A stretch of DNA of 64,000 nucleotides from CAIQJJ01 sp049325275. Its GTDB lineage: Bacteria; Chloroflexota; Anaerolineae; Anaerolineales; UBA4823. The notes beneath the pieces were generated by a model. The model worked only from the letters and a program-made list of their open reading frames with translations, did no database searches and was not told where the DNA came from. Shown here piece by piece: positions 34,635 through 44,192 of the stretch. The stretch is taken from assembly GCA_049325275.1 (NCBI GenBank), contig JBMOLU010000033.1, forward strand, positions 10,965 through 74,964, written 5' to 3'. How positions within the stretch are numbered: the stretch's first letter is position 1; each line of letters begins with the position of its first letter. The position numbers were made by a program, and so were the translations under genes.

Positions 34635-37600
34635 TCACCGTTCGGGTTCGAAAAGTTTGCGTTGCAGGGAAACAAGCATGCGGTGTGCGGGGACATTTTC
34701 CAGAAGCGATCGGCGCAGGTATTCATCGCCGAGCCGGGAGGCCCGTTCCTGTAGCAGGTTGTAGCCTTCATCGAAAAGCTTCCCGGCGCGCGCGTCGCCA
34801 CCGGCATGCAGCACCTGGTAACAGATCAGGTAGACGCGCAAGGGATCATCCGGCCCGACCAGGCGGTGGGCGGCTACATGGCAGAGGATATCCTCGACAT
34901 GTGCCAGCGCCCCGGAGAAATCTCCCTGTGCCAAAGCCATGCCGGCTAATCCCGCCTGGGGTTCGGTTGCTTTGTGGGCTTCGCCCAAAGTTCTGCGCAA
35001 ATCCAGCGACTGGGCATAGGCCTGCACGGCTTCGTCCAGACAGCCCAGCGCGGCCAATGCATTCCCCAGATGCATCTGTGCGTTGGCCAGCTGGCCGCGG
35101 TCCCCTAATGCCTGCGCAAGCGCCAGGGCCTGTTGGCTATACGCTTGTGCGCTTGACTGCCGGTCCACCTGGTGAAAAAGCCTCCCCAGGCTGGCAAGCG
35201 TAATCCCTTCACCCCGACGATCACCAACCTCGCGCCGGATGGCCAGCGACTGCTCCAGGCAAGACTGCGCTTCCTCATAACATCCCAGGCTAATCCACAG
35301 GTTGCCCAGGTTCGATAGCACGCGCCCTTCCATCGCCCTGGCTCCGGTCTCACGGCTGAGCAGCAAGGCTTCGCGGTAACAGGTATCGGCCTGCATGTAG
35401 TTTCCCTGGTCGAGGGCCATAACACCCAGGTTGCTCATGCCATTCGCTATGCCGCGGCGATCGCCGAGCAGGCGCTTGATCGCCAGGGCCTGTTCGAGAT
35501 GGCTTTGCGCGCCTGTGTGGTCCCCCCGGTGAAAGGCGATAGCAAACAAGTTGTTGAGCACAACGCTCTCTCCCCAAAGGTTGCCGAAAGCCCGGTAACA
35601 CCGCAAGGCCTGCTCGTAGTATGCCCAGGCCTCGCTGTGTTGGCTCGATAAGAAAGCTGCGTTTCCAAGGCGGCATAAGCTGTCGGCTTCCAGGTAATAA
35701 CGCCCGGAGGCACGAACCATGTCCAAGCTTTCGTGGCAGTAGCGGCGCGCTTCTTCATAGCTCCCCTGCGAGTAGGCCACCTGGCCCAGGATATTGAGGG
35801 CCCTGGCAGCGCCGGATGTCTGGTGAGCTTGCCGGCACAGCGCCAGGCTCTCCTGGCACAGCTCGGTTCCCCGTGAGAAAGCGCTCGCGTTCGCTGCAAT
35901 GGCCGCCAGGGAATTGAGCGCCACCGCCACATCGCCTGGCGTGCCCAATTGCCTTAGCAGCGGCAGCGCACGCTGCAACAGGCTTTCAGCCTGGGGCCTG
36001 CTGCCGAGCCGGAAGGCAAACCAGCCCTGGCAGGCTAAGGCCCGGCCCAACACGAGGCCTTCACCCGGTACCTGCGCGGCACCGAACCCCTGGGCGATCT
36101 TGTCAAAGGCCACTTCACCTTCCTGAAATCGGCAGCGCAGATCGTAGAACAGGAACATGCTTTCCAGCGCCTGGCCCAGTACTTCCACCAACCGGGTCTG
36201 CACCGCCCAATCCCAGGCGACGCGAACGTTCCCGATTTCCAACCCGATCGCATCCAGGGCCTGGTGTGGCGCTTCGCCCTGGATGTCAGCCTGGCACTCT
36301 GCCAACCAGGCCAGGTAATGGGTGCAGTGTGCATGGCGTACATCCCGGTCTGCATCCGGCGCTGCGGCCAGTTTTTCGGCCGCATAACGGTTGAGGAGAT
36401 GATGCAGCTCATAGCGCGGGCGGCCCCTGGAATCAAGCTCCTGGCGCAGTAAGGACTTATCCACCAGCGCCGTAAGCAAGGCCGGGGTTATGCCGGCAGC
36501 CCGTTCCGCCGCAAACCGGTCGAAACTGCCGCAAAAAATCGACAGGCGCTGAAAAGCCGTACGCTCCTCGGGCGGTAATATGGCCCACGAATGGTCGAAG
36601 ACCGCCCGCAGGCTGCGGTGACGCTGCGGCACATCCTGAAGTGACGTCTTGAGAAAGTCCAAGTCACGCTCGATCTCGCAGGCAATATCCTCGCAAGAAA
36701 ACATTCGCAGCCTGGCGGCTGCCAGCTCGATAGCGAGCGGCATCCCTTCCACGAGCTGGCAGATTCGCACGACGGCCGGGCCAGCGGCAGCAAGCGTGAA
36801 GCCGGGCTGAATGCGGTTTGCGTGCTGGGCGAACAACCTGACGGCATCCCAATCTGCGGGCACAGTCTCATCGCCATCGGCGGCGCTTCGCTCCGGATAG
36901 GACAATCCATCGATAGGGAGCAAAAACTCACCCTGAACGTTCAGACGTTCGCGCGAGGCAACCAGCACGCGCACGTGCGGGGCATGCGACAACAATGCGG
37001 CCACGTGCGCCGCTTCTCCGAGCAGGTGCTCGAAGCTATCCAAAACCAACAGCACTTCCTTTGCACGCAGAAAATCGTACAACTGCTGCCAGGGCGAACG
37101 GCTGCCCTCGAGCGGAAACTGCATCACCTGCGCCAGGAAGGCGGCCAGTTCAGAGGCGTTAACCGCCGAGAGGGGCACGAAATAAACGCCGTGGCGGAAC
37201 ATCCCCACTTCTGCCGCCGCAGCCTGCAACGCCAGGCGTGTCTTTCCAACCCCACCCGGCCCGACCAGGGTCAGCAAGCGGCTATCGATCCGGTTGATCA
37301 ATTCGCCAATACGCGCCAGTTCAGCCTGGCGGCCAAGGAATGGCGTCAACGGAGCAGGCAGGTTGTGGCGGCTTATCACGGGGGTGTCCAACTTCCCCGC
37401 CTGGATGTGCGCGTGCAGCGCTGTGGTTTCGTTATCTGGCTCGATACCGAACTCTTGTAACAGCACCTGGCAACAACGACGGTACTGCGCCAGTGCAGCG
37501 CTGCGCTGGCCGCTGCGTGCCATCGAGCGCATCAACTGTCGGTGCGCCTCCTCACGCCAAGGCTCGAGTTCGAGCTGCCGCCAGGCATACTGGCAGGCTA

Positions 37601-38171
37601 TTTCGTACTGGCCGCGGCGTTCGGAGTAAGCTCCCAACGTATAGAGCGTGTCGATGACCTGGCGATGAAGCTGCTCGCGCTGTATCACCAGCCACTCTTC
37701 GAATTCCCGGCTGTCGAGAAAAAAACCCTTCAACAAATCTGCCCGGTAAAGGGCTGCGGCCTGCTCCAGGCGGTGGATACAGACGCCGCAAACCTGCACA
37801 TCGCGGTGGTCATGCTGCCGGCATACAGCCAGCAGGCGGGTAAATTCGGCAACGTCCAACTCGTAGTCTGCCTGTGCGTTGAGCTGGATCGTATCTCGAG
37901 TAGCAAGCAGGTAAGTGGTGGGCACAGCCGGGTCTGCGATGGCTTTACGTAAGCGATTTAGCGCCTGGCTCAGGGCGTGCAGCGCCCGATCAGACGCCTG
38001 ATCCGGCCACAACAACGCTGCCAGGCTCTCACGCGGCACCGGAATGCCAGGGTGTAGTGCCAGGTAGGCCAGCAAGGCACGCGCCGTATCGGCCTCGAAG
38101 GTTGTCACAGCTTCCCCATTCCGCAGGACCTGGAACGGGCCGAGAAGGTGAATTTCCAAAGAAGATTTCAT
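34635..38171 (-). CDS. SARP/BTAD-NB-ARC-TPR giant transcriptional regulator
   Basis: 1178 residues. Residues 1-100 are an OmpR-type winged helix (SLEIHLLGPFQVLRNGEAVT, then LLAYLALHPGIPVPRESLAA). About 100-255 is the bacterial transcriptional activator domain (REFEEWLVIQREQLHRQVID). The STAND NTPase follows: Walker A GPGGVGKT at 304-311, VLLVLDSFEHL as Walker B, and GMPLAIELAAARLRMFS. From about 700 to 1130 there are at least ten TPRs (for example GNAAFLSSQHSEAWAYYEQA). This is the AfsR/GutR layout, which activates promoters after TPR-dependent signal sensing. Direct repeats spaced 11 bp stand just before its start, so it may control itself. No operon partner; what it senses is unknown. Confidence 0.88.
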   Translation of the reverse strand: MKSSLEIHLLGPFQVLRNGEAVTTFEADTARALLAYLALHPGIPVPRESLAALLWPDQASDRALHALSQALNRLRKAIADPAVPTTYLLATRDTIQLNAQADYELDVAEFTRLLAVCRQHDHRDVQVCGVCIHRLEQAAALYRADLLKGFFLDSREFEEWLVIQREQLHRQVIDTLYTLGAYSERRGQYEIACQYAWRQLELEPWREEAHRQLMRSMARSGQRSAALAQYRRCCQVLLQEFGIEPDNETTALHAHIQAGKLDTPVISRHNLPAPLTPFLGRQAELARIGELINRIDSRLLTLVGPGGVGKTRLALQAAAAEVGMFRHGVYFVPLSAVNASELAAFLAQVMQFPLEGSRSPWQQLYDFLRAKEVLLVLDSFEHLLGEAAHVAALLSHAPHVRVLVASRERLNVQGEFLLPIDGLSYPERSAADGDETVPADWDAVRLFAQHANRIQPGFTLAAAGPAVVRICQLVEGMPLAIELAAARLRMFSCEDIACEIERDLDFLKTSLQDVPQRHRSLRAVFDHSWAILPPEERTAFQRLSIFCGSFDRFAAERAAGITPALLTALVDKSLLRQELDSRGRPRYELHHLLNRYAAEKLAAAPDADRDVRHAHCTHYLAWLAECQADIQGEAPHQALDAIGLEIGNVRVAWDWAVQTRLVEVLGQALESMFLFYDLRCRFQEGEVAFDKIAQGFGAAQVPGEGLVLGRALACQGWFAFRLGSRPQAESLLQRALPLLRQLGTPGDVAVALNSLAAIAANASAFSRGTELCQESLALCRQAHQTSGAARALNILGQVAYSQGSYEEARRYCHESLDMVRASGRYYLEADSLCRLGNAAFLSSQHSEAWAYYEQALRCYRAFGNLWGESVVLNNLFAIAFHRGDHTGAQSHLEQALAIKRLLGDRRGIANGMSNLGVMALDQGNYMQADTCYREALLLSRETGARAMEGRVLSNLGNLWISLGCYEEAQSCLEQSLAIRREVGDRRGEGITLASLGRLFHQVDRQSSAQAYSQQALALAQALGDRGQLANAQMHLGNALAALGCLDEAVQAYAQSLDLRRTLGEAHKATEPQAGLAGMALAQGDFSGALAHVEDILCHVAAHRLVGPDDPLRVYLICYQVLHAGGDARAGKLFDEGYNLLQERASRLGDEYLRRSLLENVPAHRMLVSLQRKLFEPER

Positions 38172-38185
38172 GCTGTGGGGTACTG

Positions 38186-38204
38186 CCGTGATAGTTCCGT
38201 GATA
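38186..38204. promoter_or_regulatory. Direct repeats with 11-bp period upstream of SARP gene
   Basis: CCGTGATA occurs at 38186-38193 and again at 38197-38204. SARP-family winged helices typically bind direct repeats one helical turn (11 bp) apart. The site is 15-33 bp from the SARP start and about 105 bp from the divergent small gene, so autoregulation is plausible. Confidence 0.5.
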
Positions 38205-38308
38205 CTGGCTCGATATACTGAAAGCAACGAATCAACGATCTGTGGGTGCGCTGTTTGCAGCGCAGATTATAGCCCGAAAGGCAAATGAAAGGAGGCCATC
38301 TGAACGAC

Positions 38309-38521
38309 ATGGACACGGGCCACGACGAATCGCACACAGAGTACCGTTCCTATCTGCTGCGCTTGTGGCGCACAGGCCGGCATGGCCTCTGGCACGCGAT
38401 GCTGGAACCGGTAGGCGGCACCGAGCCGCACAACTTCACCGACCTGAACGGCCTGTTCGATTTTCTGCGCGCCCAGACAGCCAGCGCAAGTTCGCTGAAT
38501 TTGGATAAACGCGCCCGTTGA
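38309..38521 (+). CDS. Small protein of unknown function
   Basis: 70 residues from the ATG at 38309, with GGAGG 13 bases upstream; an ATG at 38285 would add eight residues but lacks a ribosome site. It has a compact Arg/Trp-rich core (EYRSYLLRLWRTGRHGLWHA) followed by FTDLNGLFDFLRAQ. I have an impression of similar short proteins with the YRSYLLRLW pattern in Chloroflexota, function unknown, but cannot check it. It precedes the FG-GAP protein gene closely and may share its transcript. Confidence 0.55.
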   Translation: MDTGHDESHTEYRSYLLRLWRTGRHGLWHAMLEPVGGTEPHNFTDLNGLFDFLRAQTASASSLNLDKRAR

Positions 38522-38559
38522 AAACGGGTAATCCATTTTTTATCAAGGAGTACAAAACA

Positions 38560-40818
38560 ATGTTTAAAAAGTCAAGAATGATTGTCATCGTCGCGCTTTT
38601 GCTGGCCGCCTTGCCGCTGGTAACGGCGCTAAGCCCGGCCAGCGCGCGCAAGTTGGCAGGCGCTGCCATGCCGGTTGGCCCGTTCGTCGAGCAGAGTCGC
38701 TCGACGAACCCGCTCCGGCCGCCGCTGCCGGCGGAGTTGAACCGCATCAAGACCGATCCATTCGATATCTACAGCAACAGCCAGATTACCTTTGTCGATA
38801 TCGATAACGACGGCGACCAGGACGCCTTTGGCAGCGGCGGCTACGAAGACCTGCTGGCGCAGGGCCGGCCGCTTAGCTTTTACCGCAACGTGGGGACGGC
38901 GCAAAACCCGATGTTCGAAGAGCAAACCGGCAGCGACAATCCCTTCAACGGCACGATTCTGAGCGGCGCCAACCCGGTTTTTGTGGACATCGACGGCGAT
39001 AACGATCAGGATCTCTTCGTCGCCGGAGAGCAGCACATTCCCTATCCCGGCGGTGCTATCGTCACCGGCGTCTTCTTCTACCGCAACGACGGCAGCACGT
39101 TGGTTTTGGTGGAAGCGGTCCCGGCAGCCGCCGGCGCCGTCTCGGTTGCCATGGCAAAGCTCGACGGCGACAATCTCATCGACATGGCGATCAGCAAGGG
39201 CGACCCAACACAGGATCTATTTTTCCTCAAGAATACGGGGACGCCTGCCGCGCCTGCGTTTGCTGTCCAAACCCCTTCACCATTTGCCGGAATCAACGGC
39301 GAACAGGCTTACGATCTGGCGCTCCTCGATTACGACGCTGATGGTGACGCAGATCTGATCGCCGGGCAGACCGACGGGTTGTTCTATTACTGGGAAAACA
39401 CCGGAACCCCTGCGAACCTTCAATTTACCGCCCGTACCGGTGCGGCAAATCCATTCGATGGTCTCTCGGTAAAGCCTGAGGTGCAGGGTGAAGGCTACAA
39501 CCTGTACAAAGGCGAAAGCACACCAGCCTTTGCCGATATCGATGGGGACGGCGACCTGGATCTTTTCAGCGGCGAGTTCTTTGGCATCTATAATTACTTC
39601 GAGAACGTCTCAGGCGTTTTTACCCAACGGCTGGGCCTGTCCAACCCCTTTGGCGGGATAGACGTGGGCTATACAGCCACCGATGGCAAAGAGTACGGCT
39701 GGAGCGGCCCGGCCTTCGTAGACATCGACGATGACGGCGATCAGGATGTGTTTATCAGCGCCTACAACGGCGACCCTAACACCGGGCGTTATGCCATCAG
39801 CTATTTCGAGAATACAGGCGCCGGTTTTGCAGATCGCAGCGGCACCACCAATCCGTTCAAAACGATCGACCCTGTCGCGAAAAGCCGCATCGCCTTTGCC
39901 GACTTCGACGGCGACGGGGACTACGACGCCGTAAGCGGCGGGGGCTTCAGCAAGTGGCCGGTATACTACCGCAACACGGGCACGGTTACCGCCCCTGAGT
40001 TCGAAGAAGTGACTCCGAATCCCTTCTACGGCCTCGGGCCGAACGACGCAGCCGAAGTATCGCCCACAGCGTTCGACATTGATGGCGACGGGGACACCGA
40101 CGTTCTGGCAGGCAACTGGGATGGGCGTGTCTTCCTGTACCGGAACACAGGTAGCACAAGCACCCCCAGTTTCGAAGTGCAGATCACTACCGGTAGCCCC
40201 TTCGATGGCGTTGACGTAGGCGATTCGTCTGCGCCGGCCGCGGTGGATATGGATGCAGATGGCGACTTCGATGTGGTGATCGGGAACAAAAACGGCTACC
40301 TGGCCTACTACAAGAACGTTGGCGCAACCCCGCGGGAACCGAACTTCGAACTACAGGCCGGCGCCAACAACCCCCTCGAAAGCGCAGAAGTGTGGTTCGT
40401 GAGCCGGCCGGCCTTTGCCGATCTCGACGGCAACGGCACCCCCGACGCATTTGTCGGGCAGGAAATTGGCCGGATCAGCTACTACAAAAACACCGCCACC
40501 TGGCCGAATGTTGCGCCGGCGTTTGCCAGCACGCCGGTCGAAAACGCCTCAACCCACGGCATGTATACCTACATCGTACGGGCCGGCGATCTGAATAGCG
40601 ATGCGCTTACCATTACCGCAACCGCCAAACCCGACTGGCTGACGCTGACGGCAAACCGCAGTGGGAAATCCACGCTGAGCGGTATGCCCGACGCTGCCGG
40701 CGAGTATACCGTGACCCTGGAAGTACGCGACGGCGACGGGCTGAGCGCAACACAAACGTTTACCATCACCGTCATCCAGGGGCAGAGCCACATCTACCTG
40801 CCGCTCGTTATCCGCTAA
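38560..40818 (+). CDS. Secreted FG-GAP/VCBS-repeat surface protein
   Basis: 752 residues from the ATG at 38560 with AAGGAG upstream. The signal peptide is IVIVALLLAALPLVTALSPA. About ten repeats follow, each with an F-x-D-I-D-x-D-G-D-x-D calcium-binding loop (for example FVDIDNDGDQDAF, FADIDGDGDLDLF) and often an SYYKNTGT-like strand. This is the pattern of integrin-alpha-like FG-GAP or VCBS propellers. A cadherin-like or putative-Ig domain (LTITATAKPDWLTLTA, YTVTLEVRDGDGLSA) comes near the end. The last residues are HIYLPLVIR, the same kind of tail as in the propeller protein at 8323-10284. It probably binds polysaccharide or other cells at the surface. No enzymatic residues are seen. Confidence 0.83.
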   Translation: MFKKSRMIVIVALLLAALPLVTALSPASARKLAGAAMPVGPFVEQSRSTNPLRPPLPAELNRIKTDPFDIYSNSQITFVDIDNDGDQDAFGSGGYEDLLAQGRPLSFYRNVGTAQNPMFEEQTGSDNPFNGTILSGANPVFVDIDGDNDQDLFVAGEQHIPYPGGAIVTGVFFYRNDGSTLVLVEAVPAAAGAVSVAMAKLDGDNLIDMAISKGDPTQDLFFLKNTGTPAAPAFAVQTPSPFAGINGEQAYDLALLDYDADGDADLIAGQTDGLFYYWENTGTPANLQFTARTGAANPFDGLSVKPEVQGEGYNLYKGESTPAFADIDGDGDLDLFSGEFFGIYNYFENVSGVFTQRLGLSNPFGGIDVGYTATDGKEYGWSGPAFVDIDDDGDQDVFISAYNGDPNTGRYAISYFENTGAGFADRSGTTNPFKTIDPVAKSRIAFADFDGDGDYDAVSGGGFSKWPVYYRNTGTVTAPEFEEVTPNPFYGLGPNDAAEVSPTAFDIDGDGDTDVLAGNWDGRVFLYRNTGSTSTPSFEVQITTGSPFDGVDVGDSSAPAAVDMDADGDFDVVIGNKNGYLAYYKNVGATPREPNFELQAGANNPLESAEVWFVSRPAFADLDGNGTPDAFVGQEIGRISYYKNTATWPNVAPAFASTPVENASTHGMYTYIVRAGDLNSDALTITATAKPDWLTLTANRSGKSTLSGMPDAAGEYTVTLEVRDGDGLSATQTFTITVIQGQSHIYLPLVIR

Positions 40819-40902
40819 GGAGCTATCTGAAAAACAAGGTGCGACGCACTCTACCGGCTAAAACAGGCACCGTCTACCTTTCTTCATGGAAGTGCGTCAC
40901 AC

Positions 40903-40945
40903 CTGCCTGTGAAGAGCGGGCATCCTGCCCGCTCTTCACAGGCAG
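40903..40945. terminator. Perfect 20-bp stem between convergent operons
   Basis: Bases 40903-40922 and 40926-40945 are perfect reverse complements with a three-base loop (TCC). The hairpin lies between the end of the FG-GAP gene and the end of the tail operon, so it can insulate both. Confidence 0.75.
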
Positions 40946-41012
40946 AACAACCGCCCCGGCCACAAAGCCGGATCCATCTGGCACGATGACTACACACGGG
41001 AAACACGAAACA

Positions 41013-41765
41013 TCAGCCCTGCTCGATCAGCACCTGCCGAATCACGGCCGGGCTTTCCACGTAGAACTGCGTCAACTGCAAGTCACCGGTGACAGCGAAC
41101 TTCAGGCGGTAGCCGGGTAACTCGTCGCCAAACAGCGGCAGGCCTTCGACAAGCTCGATTTGCCGGATGGCCGTTGCGCTACAAAACGCCTGAATGCGGC
41201 TGCCGCTCCCACCGTTGACGGTGGGCAGTATCGCTTCAGCGCCGTGGAGGATGACGGCGCAGGCCAGGCCGGCCCACCTTTCGGCCCCTGCGCCGCTCTC
41301 ATCGTACGTATCGATCCACAGTTCCTGGCTGATCTCGCGCCGGCGGGTGCTCTGGACGGTCATGAATTCGACCTGGATCAGGTTGCCGCGCGCCGTTCGG
41401 GACGTGGGGAAAGAAATCGCCGGCTGGCCGGCATCCACACGGAAATCGGCAGCGGCAAGCGGCGCAGGCGGATCGCCCGGTGCGATCCGCCTGGCCTGCA
41501 GCGTGCCTGCCTTGGGCGGTGCATCGAGTGGATAAGGGCCGGCCTTGGGCTGCCCGAGGGTGATCTGCTGCGTGCAGGCAACTTCACGCACGAGGGGTAT
41601 GCCTTCCCGCACGGTTTGTTGAACGATCATTTTGCCCGGGTAAATCGCCAGCGCCGGGACGGCGGCCTTGCCGGGCGCCGCCGCAAACGGCGCCGCTTGC
41701 ACCCGGATGGCGCCCAGGATATCGCTCAAGCGGCTTGCCAGCACCTGCGCCAGAGGGGCGATCAC
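41013..41765 (-). CDS. Unknown protein, last gene of the contractile tail operon
   Basis: 250 residues from a GTG at 41765, chosen because it has AGGA upstream and follows the coiled-coil gene by four bases; the open frame above it overlaps that gene without family-like sequence. It starts MIAPLAQVLASRLSDILGAI and is rich in beta-strand-like segments (LIQVEFMTVQSTRRREISQE, YRLKFAVTGDLQLTQFYVES). I do not recognise a family. The strand-rich composition and terminal position would fit a tail terminator, sheath-end or DUF4255-like cap protein, but this is only positional inference. Confidence 0.6.
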   Translation of the reverse strand: MIAPLAQVLASRLSDILGAIRVQAAPFAAAPGKAAVPALAIYPGKMIVQQTVREGIPLVREVACTQQITLGQPKAGPYPLDAPPKAGTLQARRIAPGDPPAPLAAADFRVDAGQPAISFPTSRTARGNLIQVEFMTVQSTRRREISQELWIDTYDESGAGAERWAGLACAVILHGAEAILPTVNGGSGSRIQAFCSATAIRQIELVEGLPLFGDELPGYRLKFAVTGDLQLTQFYVESPAVIRQVLIEQG

Positions 41766-41769
41766 GGGG

Positions 41770-41958
41770 CTATTCCTGCCCAGCGGCGGTACCGTCTTGC
41801 TGCGCCAGCAGCTCTTCGAGTACCTGGATGGCACCGCTGATCCGCAGCAGCGTAGTTTGCAATTCGGCCTTCTTCGCTTCCAGGTCGGCCAGCATCTTTT
41901 GGCCGGCTTCGAACTCGGCTTTCAGTTCATTAATTCGGTTTTCGAGTCTTCCACGCAT
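41770..41958 (-). CDS. Short coiled-coil protein of the tail operon
   Basis: 62 residues from the ATG at 41958, which has AGGAAGG eight bases upstream. The sequence MRGRLENRINELKAEFEAGQ continues with KKAELQTTLLRISGAIQVLE as one long amphipathic heptad pattern and ends in a short flexible tail. It is probably a small trimeric or dimeric structural or chaperone helix for the fibre gene next to it. No family is recognised. Confidence 0.6.
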   Translation of the reverse strand: MRGRLENRINELKAEFEAGQKMLADLEAKKAELQTTLLRISGAIQVLEELLAQQDGTAAGQE

Positions 41959-42017
41959 ATCCAGCCTTCCTAATTTGAAAGTTTTCGCTCCAGTGCCAAA
42001 GGGTGAAGAGCCAACAG

Positions 42018-44159
42018 CTATGGGATGACACACTCATTCGTGTTATAGTAGTTATGAACTACTCTTATTTTGCCATCCGCATCAACCCAACCTTGCCAAT
42101 AATGTCCTCGCCATCCCGGATGATCTTGAATGGCACGTATCATGGTTCCTGCAGGCTTCCCCCATAACTTATTTCTGAAGTACTGCATAATTGGATGATT
42201 TTGCGATTTCCAGTCATCCCGGCGGCTACAGGCAATGATTTCTAGCCTTTCCATGAAAGTACCTACAACTTCTAACTTCGCGGCCGGGTTATCTGTTCCG
42301 ATACCCACATTACCAGATGGTATCAGGGCAATATGATCATCGCCATCATTCTCTATACCAATAGCCAGAGTCATGGCCTCGCCGGAGCGTGCATAGTAGC
42401 GTATCCACCCCCGGTCTCCACTTCCACCGGCAGCGTCTTGTGGAAAAAGAATTCCGGCACTCTCGCCCTTACCGTGGGATGGCATAATGGCTCCTTCAAC
42501 AACTTGTAACCTCGCCTGTGGTGTATCCGTTCCAACACCAAGGTTACCATCTCGTAAAACCATCTGGGCGATGCCATTCGCGCCCGCACTCAGTTCGTTA
42601 TCGTCGTGCGCCCCGTTTTTGTACCAGGCAAAGTTCTTGCCGCTGCGGAAATACTGCGTGCTGTTCTGAATGCCGATGCCGTACACTGTACCCCACAGGT
42701 TGAGCATCTGGCGCGTCGCCTTTCCAAAGTTTACTGCACCATCGAGGCTTGCCGAGCCGCTCAAGGCCAGCGCACCGGTCACCTTCAGGTCGGCTGCGAT
42801 GTTTACCGCCTTGCTGATGTCCACGCGATCCTTTTCGATCGAAAGCGTCTGCTGCGTGCCGGCGCCGCCGTCGGTGTAGAAGCGGATCGGCGCGTTCTGC
42901 GTGACGATGCGGATGTGGCTTCCTTCGACCTGCGAGAACAGGCCCAGGTCGCTGGTGTTCGTGATCGGGTCACCGCCGCGCTGAATGACGCCGTGTTCGA
43001 CGTGTATCCTGCCGCGTACGTCCAGGGCCTGCTTCGGCGCCGCGGTGCCGATGCCCAGGCGGCCGTCCTGCAGCGCCATCTGGACGATCCCGTTCGCGCC
43101 CGCGCTCAGTTCGTCGTCGCTGTGCGCCCCGTTTTTGTACCAGGCAAAGTTCTTGCCGCTGCGGAAATACTGCGTGCTGTTCTGGACGCCGATGCCGTAC
43201 GCTGTATCCCACAGGTTGAGCATCTGGCGCGTCGCCTTCCCAAAGCTTGCCGCGCCATCGAGGCTTAACGAACCGCTCAGGGCCGCCACGCCGGTCACCT
43301 TCAGGTCGGCTGCGATGTTTACCGCCTTGCTGATGTCCACGCGATCCTTTTCGATCGAAAGCGTCTGCTGCGTGCCGGCGCCGCCGTCGGTGTAGAAGCG
43401 GATCGGCGCGTTCTGCGTGACGATGCGGATGTGGCTTCCTTCGACCTGCGAGAACAGGCCCAGGTCGCTGGTGTTCGTGATCGGGTCACCGCCGCGCTGA
43501 ATGACGCCGTGTTCGACGTGTATCCTGCCGCGTACGTCCAGGGCCTGCTTCGGCGCCGCGGTGCCGATGCCCAGGCGGCCGTCCTGCAGCGCCATCTGGA
43601 CGATCCCGTTCGCGCCCGCGCTCAGTTCGTCGTCGCTGTGCGCCCCGTTTTTGTACCAGGCAAAGTTCTTGCCGCTGCGGAAATACTGCGTGCTGTTCTG
43701 GACGCCGATGCCGTACGCTGTATCCCACAGGTTGAGCATCTGGCGCGTCGCCTTCCCAAAGCTTGCCGCGCCGCCAAGCTGCAAATCGCCGCCAACCGCA
43801 GTAGGGCCGGTTACCTTCAACTCCCCGTGGACTTCGAGGTAATCCCACAACTTGACCACCCGCCGGCCGCCGTCATGGGCGCGCCCCAAAATCATCAGCG
43901 CGTCGTAGTCGCTGGCGTTTTCGATGGCAGCGCAGCCGTTTGCGTTCCCAAGCCCGCTGTGCTTGTGATCGGTTTGGGTGAAATACAGGTCCGAATTGCC
44001 CAGGTCGAAATGGCCCGTCACCTTGAGATCGCCGCCAATCGTATCGCCGGAACGGTTGACCTTTGCCGTTTCGAGGCGCACCAGTTCGTGCCCCATGTCG
44101 TTCCAATCGGCCGAACGGATCAGTTGCCCGCTGGATTTGTCGACGTGCGTGTAAGCCAT
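42018..44159 (-). CDS. Tail fibre protein with three 172-residue tandem repeats
   Basis: 713 residues, AGGAGG before the ATG. The N-terminus (AYTHVDKSSGQLIRSADWND) is the baseplate-attachment end. The shaft has three copies of a 516-bp (172-residue) unit; two are almost identical in DNA and the third, nearest the C-terminus, has drifted. Each contains KATRQMLNLW, YFRSGKNFAWYKNGAH and a GRLGIGTAAPKQAL or GNLGVGTDTPQARL motif, the beta-prism pattern of phage fibres. The C-terminal 80 residues (MERLEIIACSRRDDWKSQNH, HYWQGWVDADGKIRVVHNYY) differ and are the likely receptor-binding tip. It would decide the target of the particle. Confidence 0.82.
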   Translation of the reverse strand: MAYTHVDKSSGQLIRSADWNDMGHELVRLETAKVNRSGDTIGGDLKVTGHFDLGNSDLYFTQTDHKHSGLGNANGCAAIENASDYDALMILGRAHDGGRRVVKLWDYLEVHGELKVTGPTAVGGDLQLGGAASFGKATRQMLNLWDTAYGIGVQNSTQYFRSGKNFAWYKNGAHSDDELSAGANGIVQMALQDGRLGIGTAAPKQALDVRGRIHVEHGVIQRGGDPITNTSDLGLFSQVEGSHIRIVTQNAPIRFYTDGGAGTQQTLSIEKDRVDISKAVNIAADLKVTGVAALSGSLSLDGAASFGKATRQMLNLWDTAYGIGVQNSTQYFRSGKNFAWYKNGAHSDDELSAGANGIVQMALQDGRLGIGTAAPKQALDVRGRIHVEHGVIQRGGDPITNTSDLGLFSQVEGSHIRIVTQNAPIRFYTDGGAGTQQTLSIEKDRVDISKAVNIAADLKVTGALALSGSASLDGAVNFGKATRQMLNLWGTVYGIGIQNSTQYFRSGKNFAWYKNGAHDDNELSAGANGIAQMVLRDGNLGVGTDTPQARLQVVEGAIMPSHGKGESAGILFPQDAAGGSGDRGWIRYYARSGEAMTLAIGIENDGDDHIALIPSGNVGIGTDNPAAKLEVVGTFMERLEIIACSRRDDWKSQNHPIMQYFRNKLWGKPAGTMIRAIQDHPGWRGHYWQGWVDADGKIRVVHNYYNTNECVIP
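42205..43780. repeat. Tandem 516-bp repeats inside the fibre gene
   Basis: The same landmark (GTCGCCTTcCC on the plus strand) recurs at 42715, 43231 and 43747, exactly 516 bases apart. The blocks between 42740 and 43770 are almost base-identical, which allows unequal recombination to change fibre length. The outer boundaries are approximate. Confidence 0.75.
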
Positions 44160-44192
44160 GAAATGCCTCCTGTCGATTTTGCGCTACAGCTG

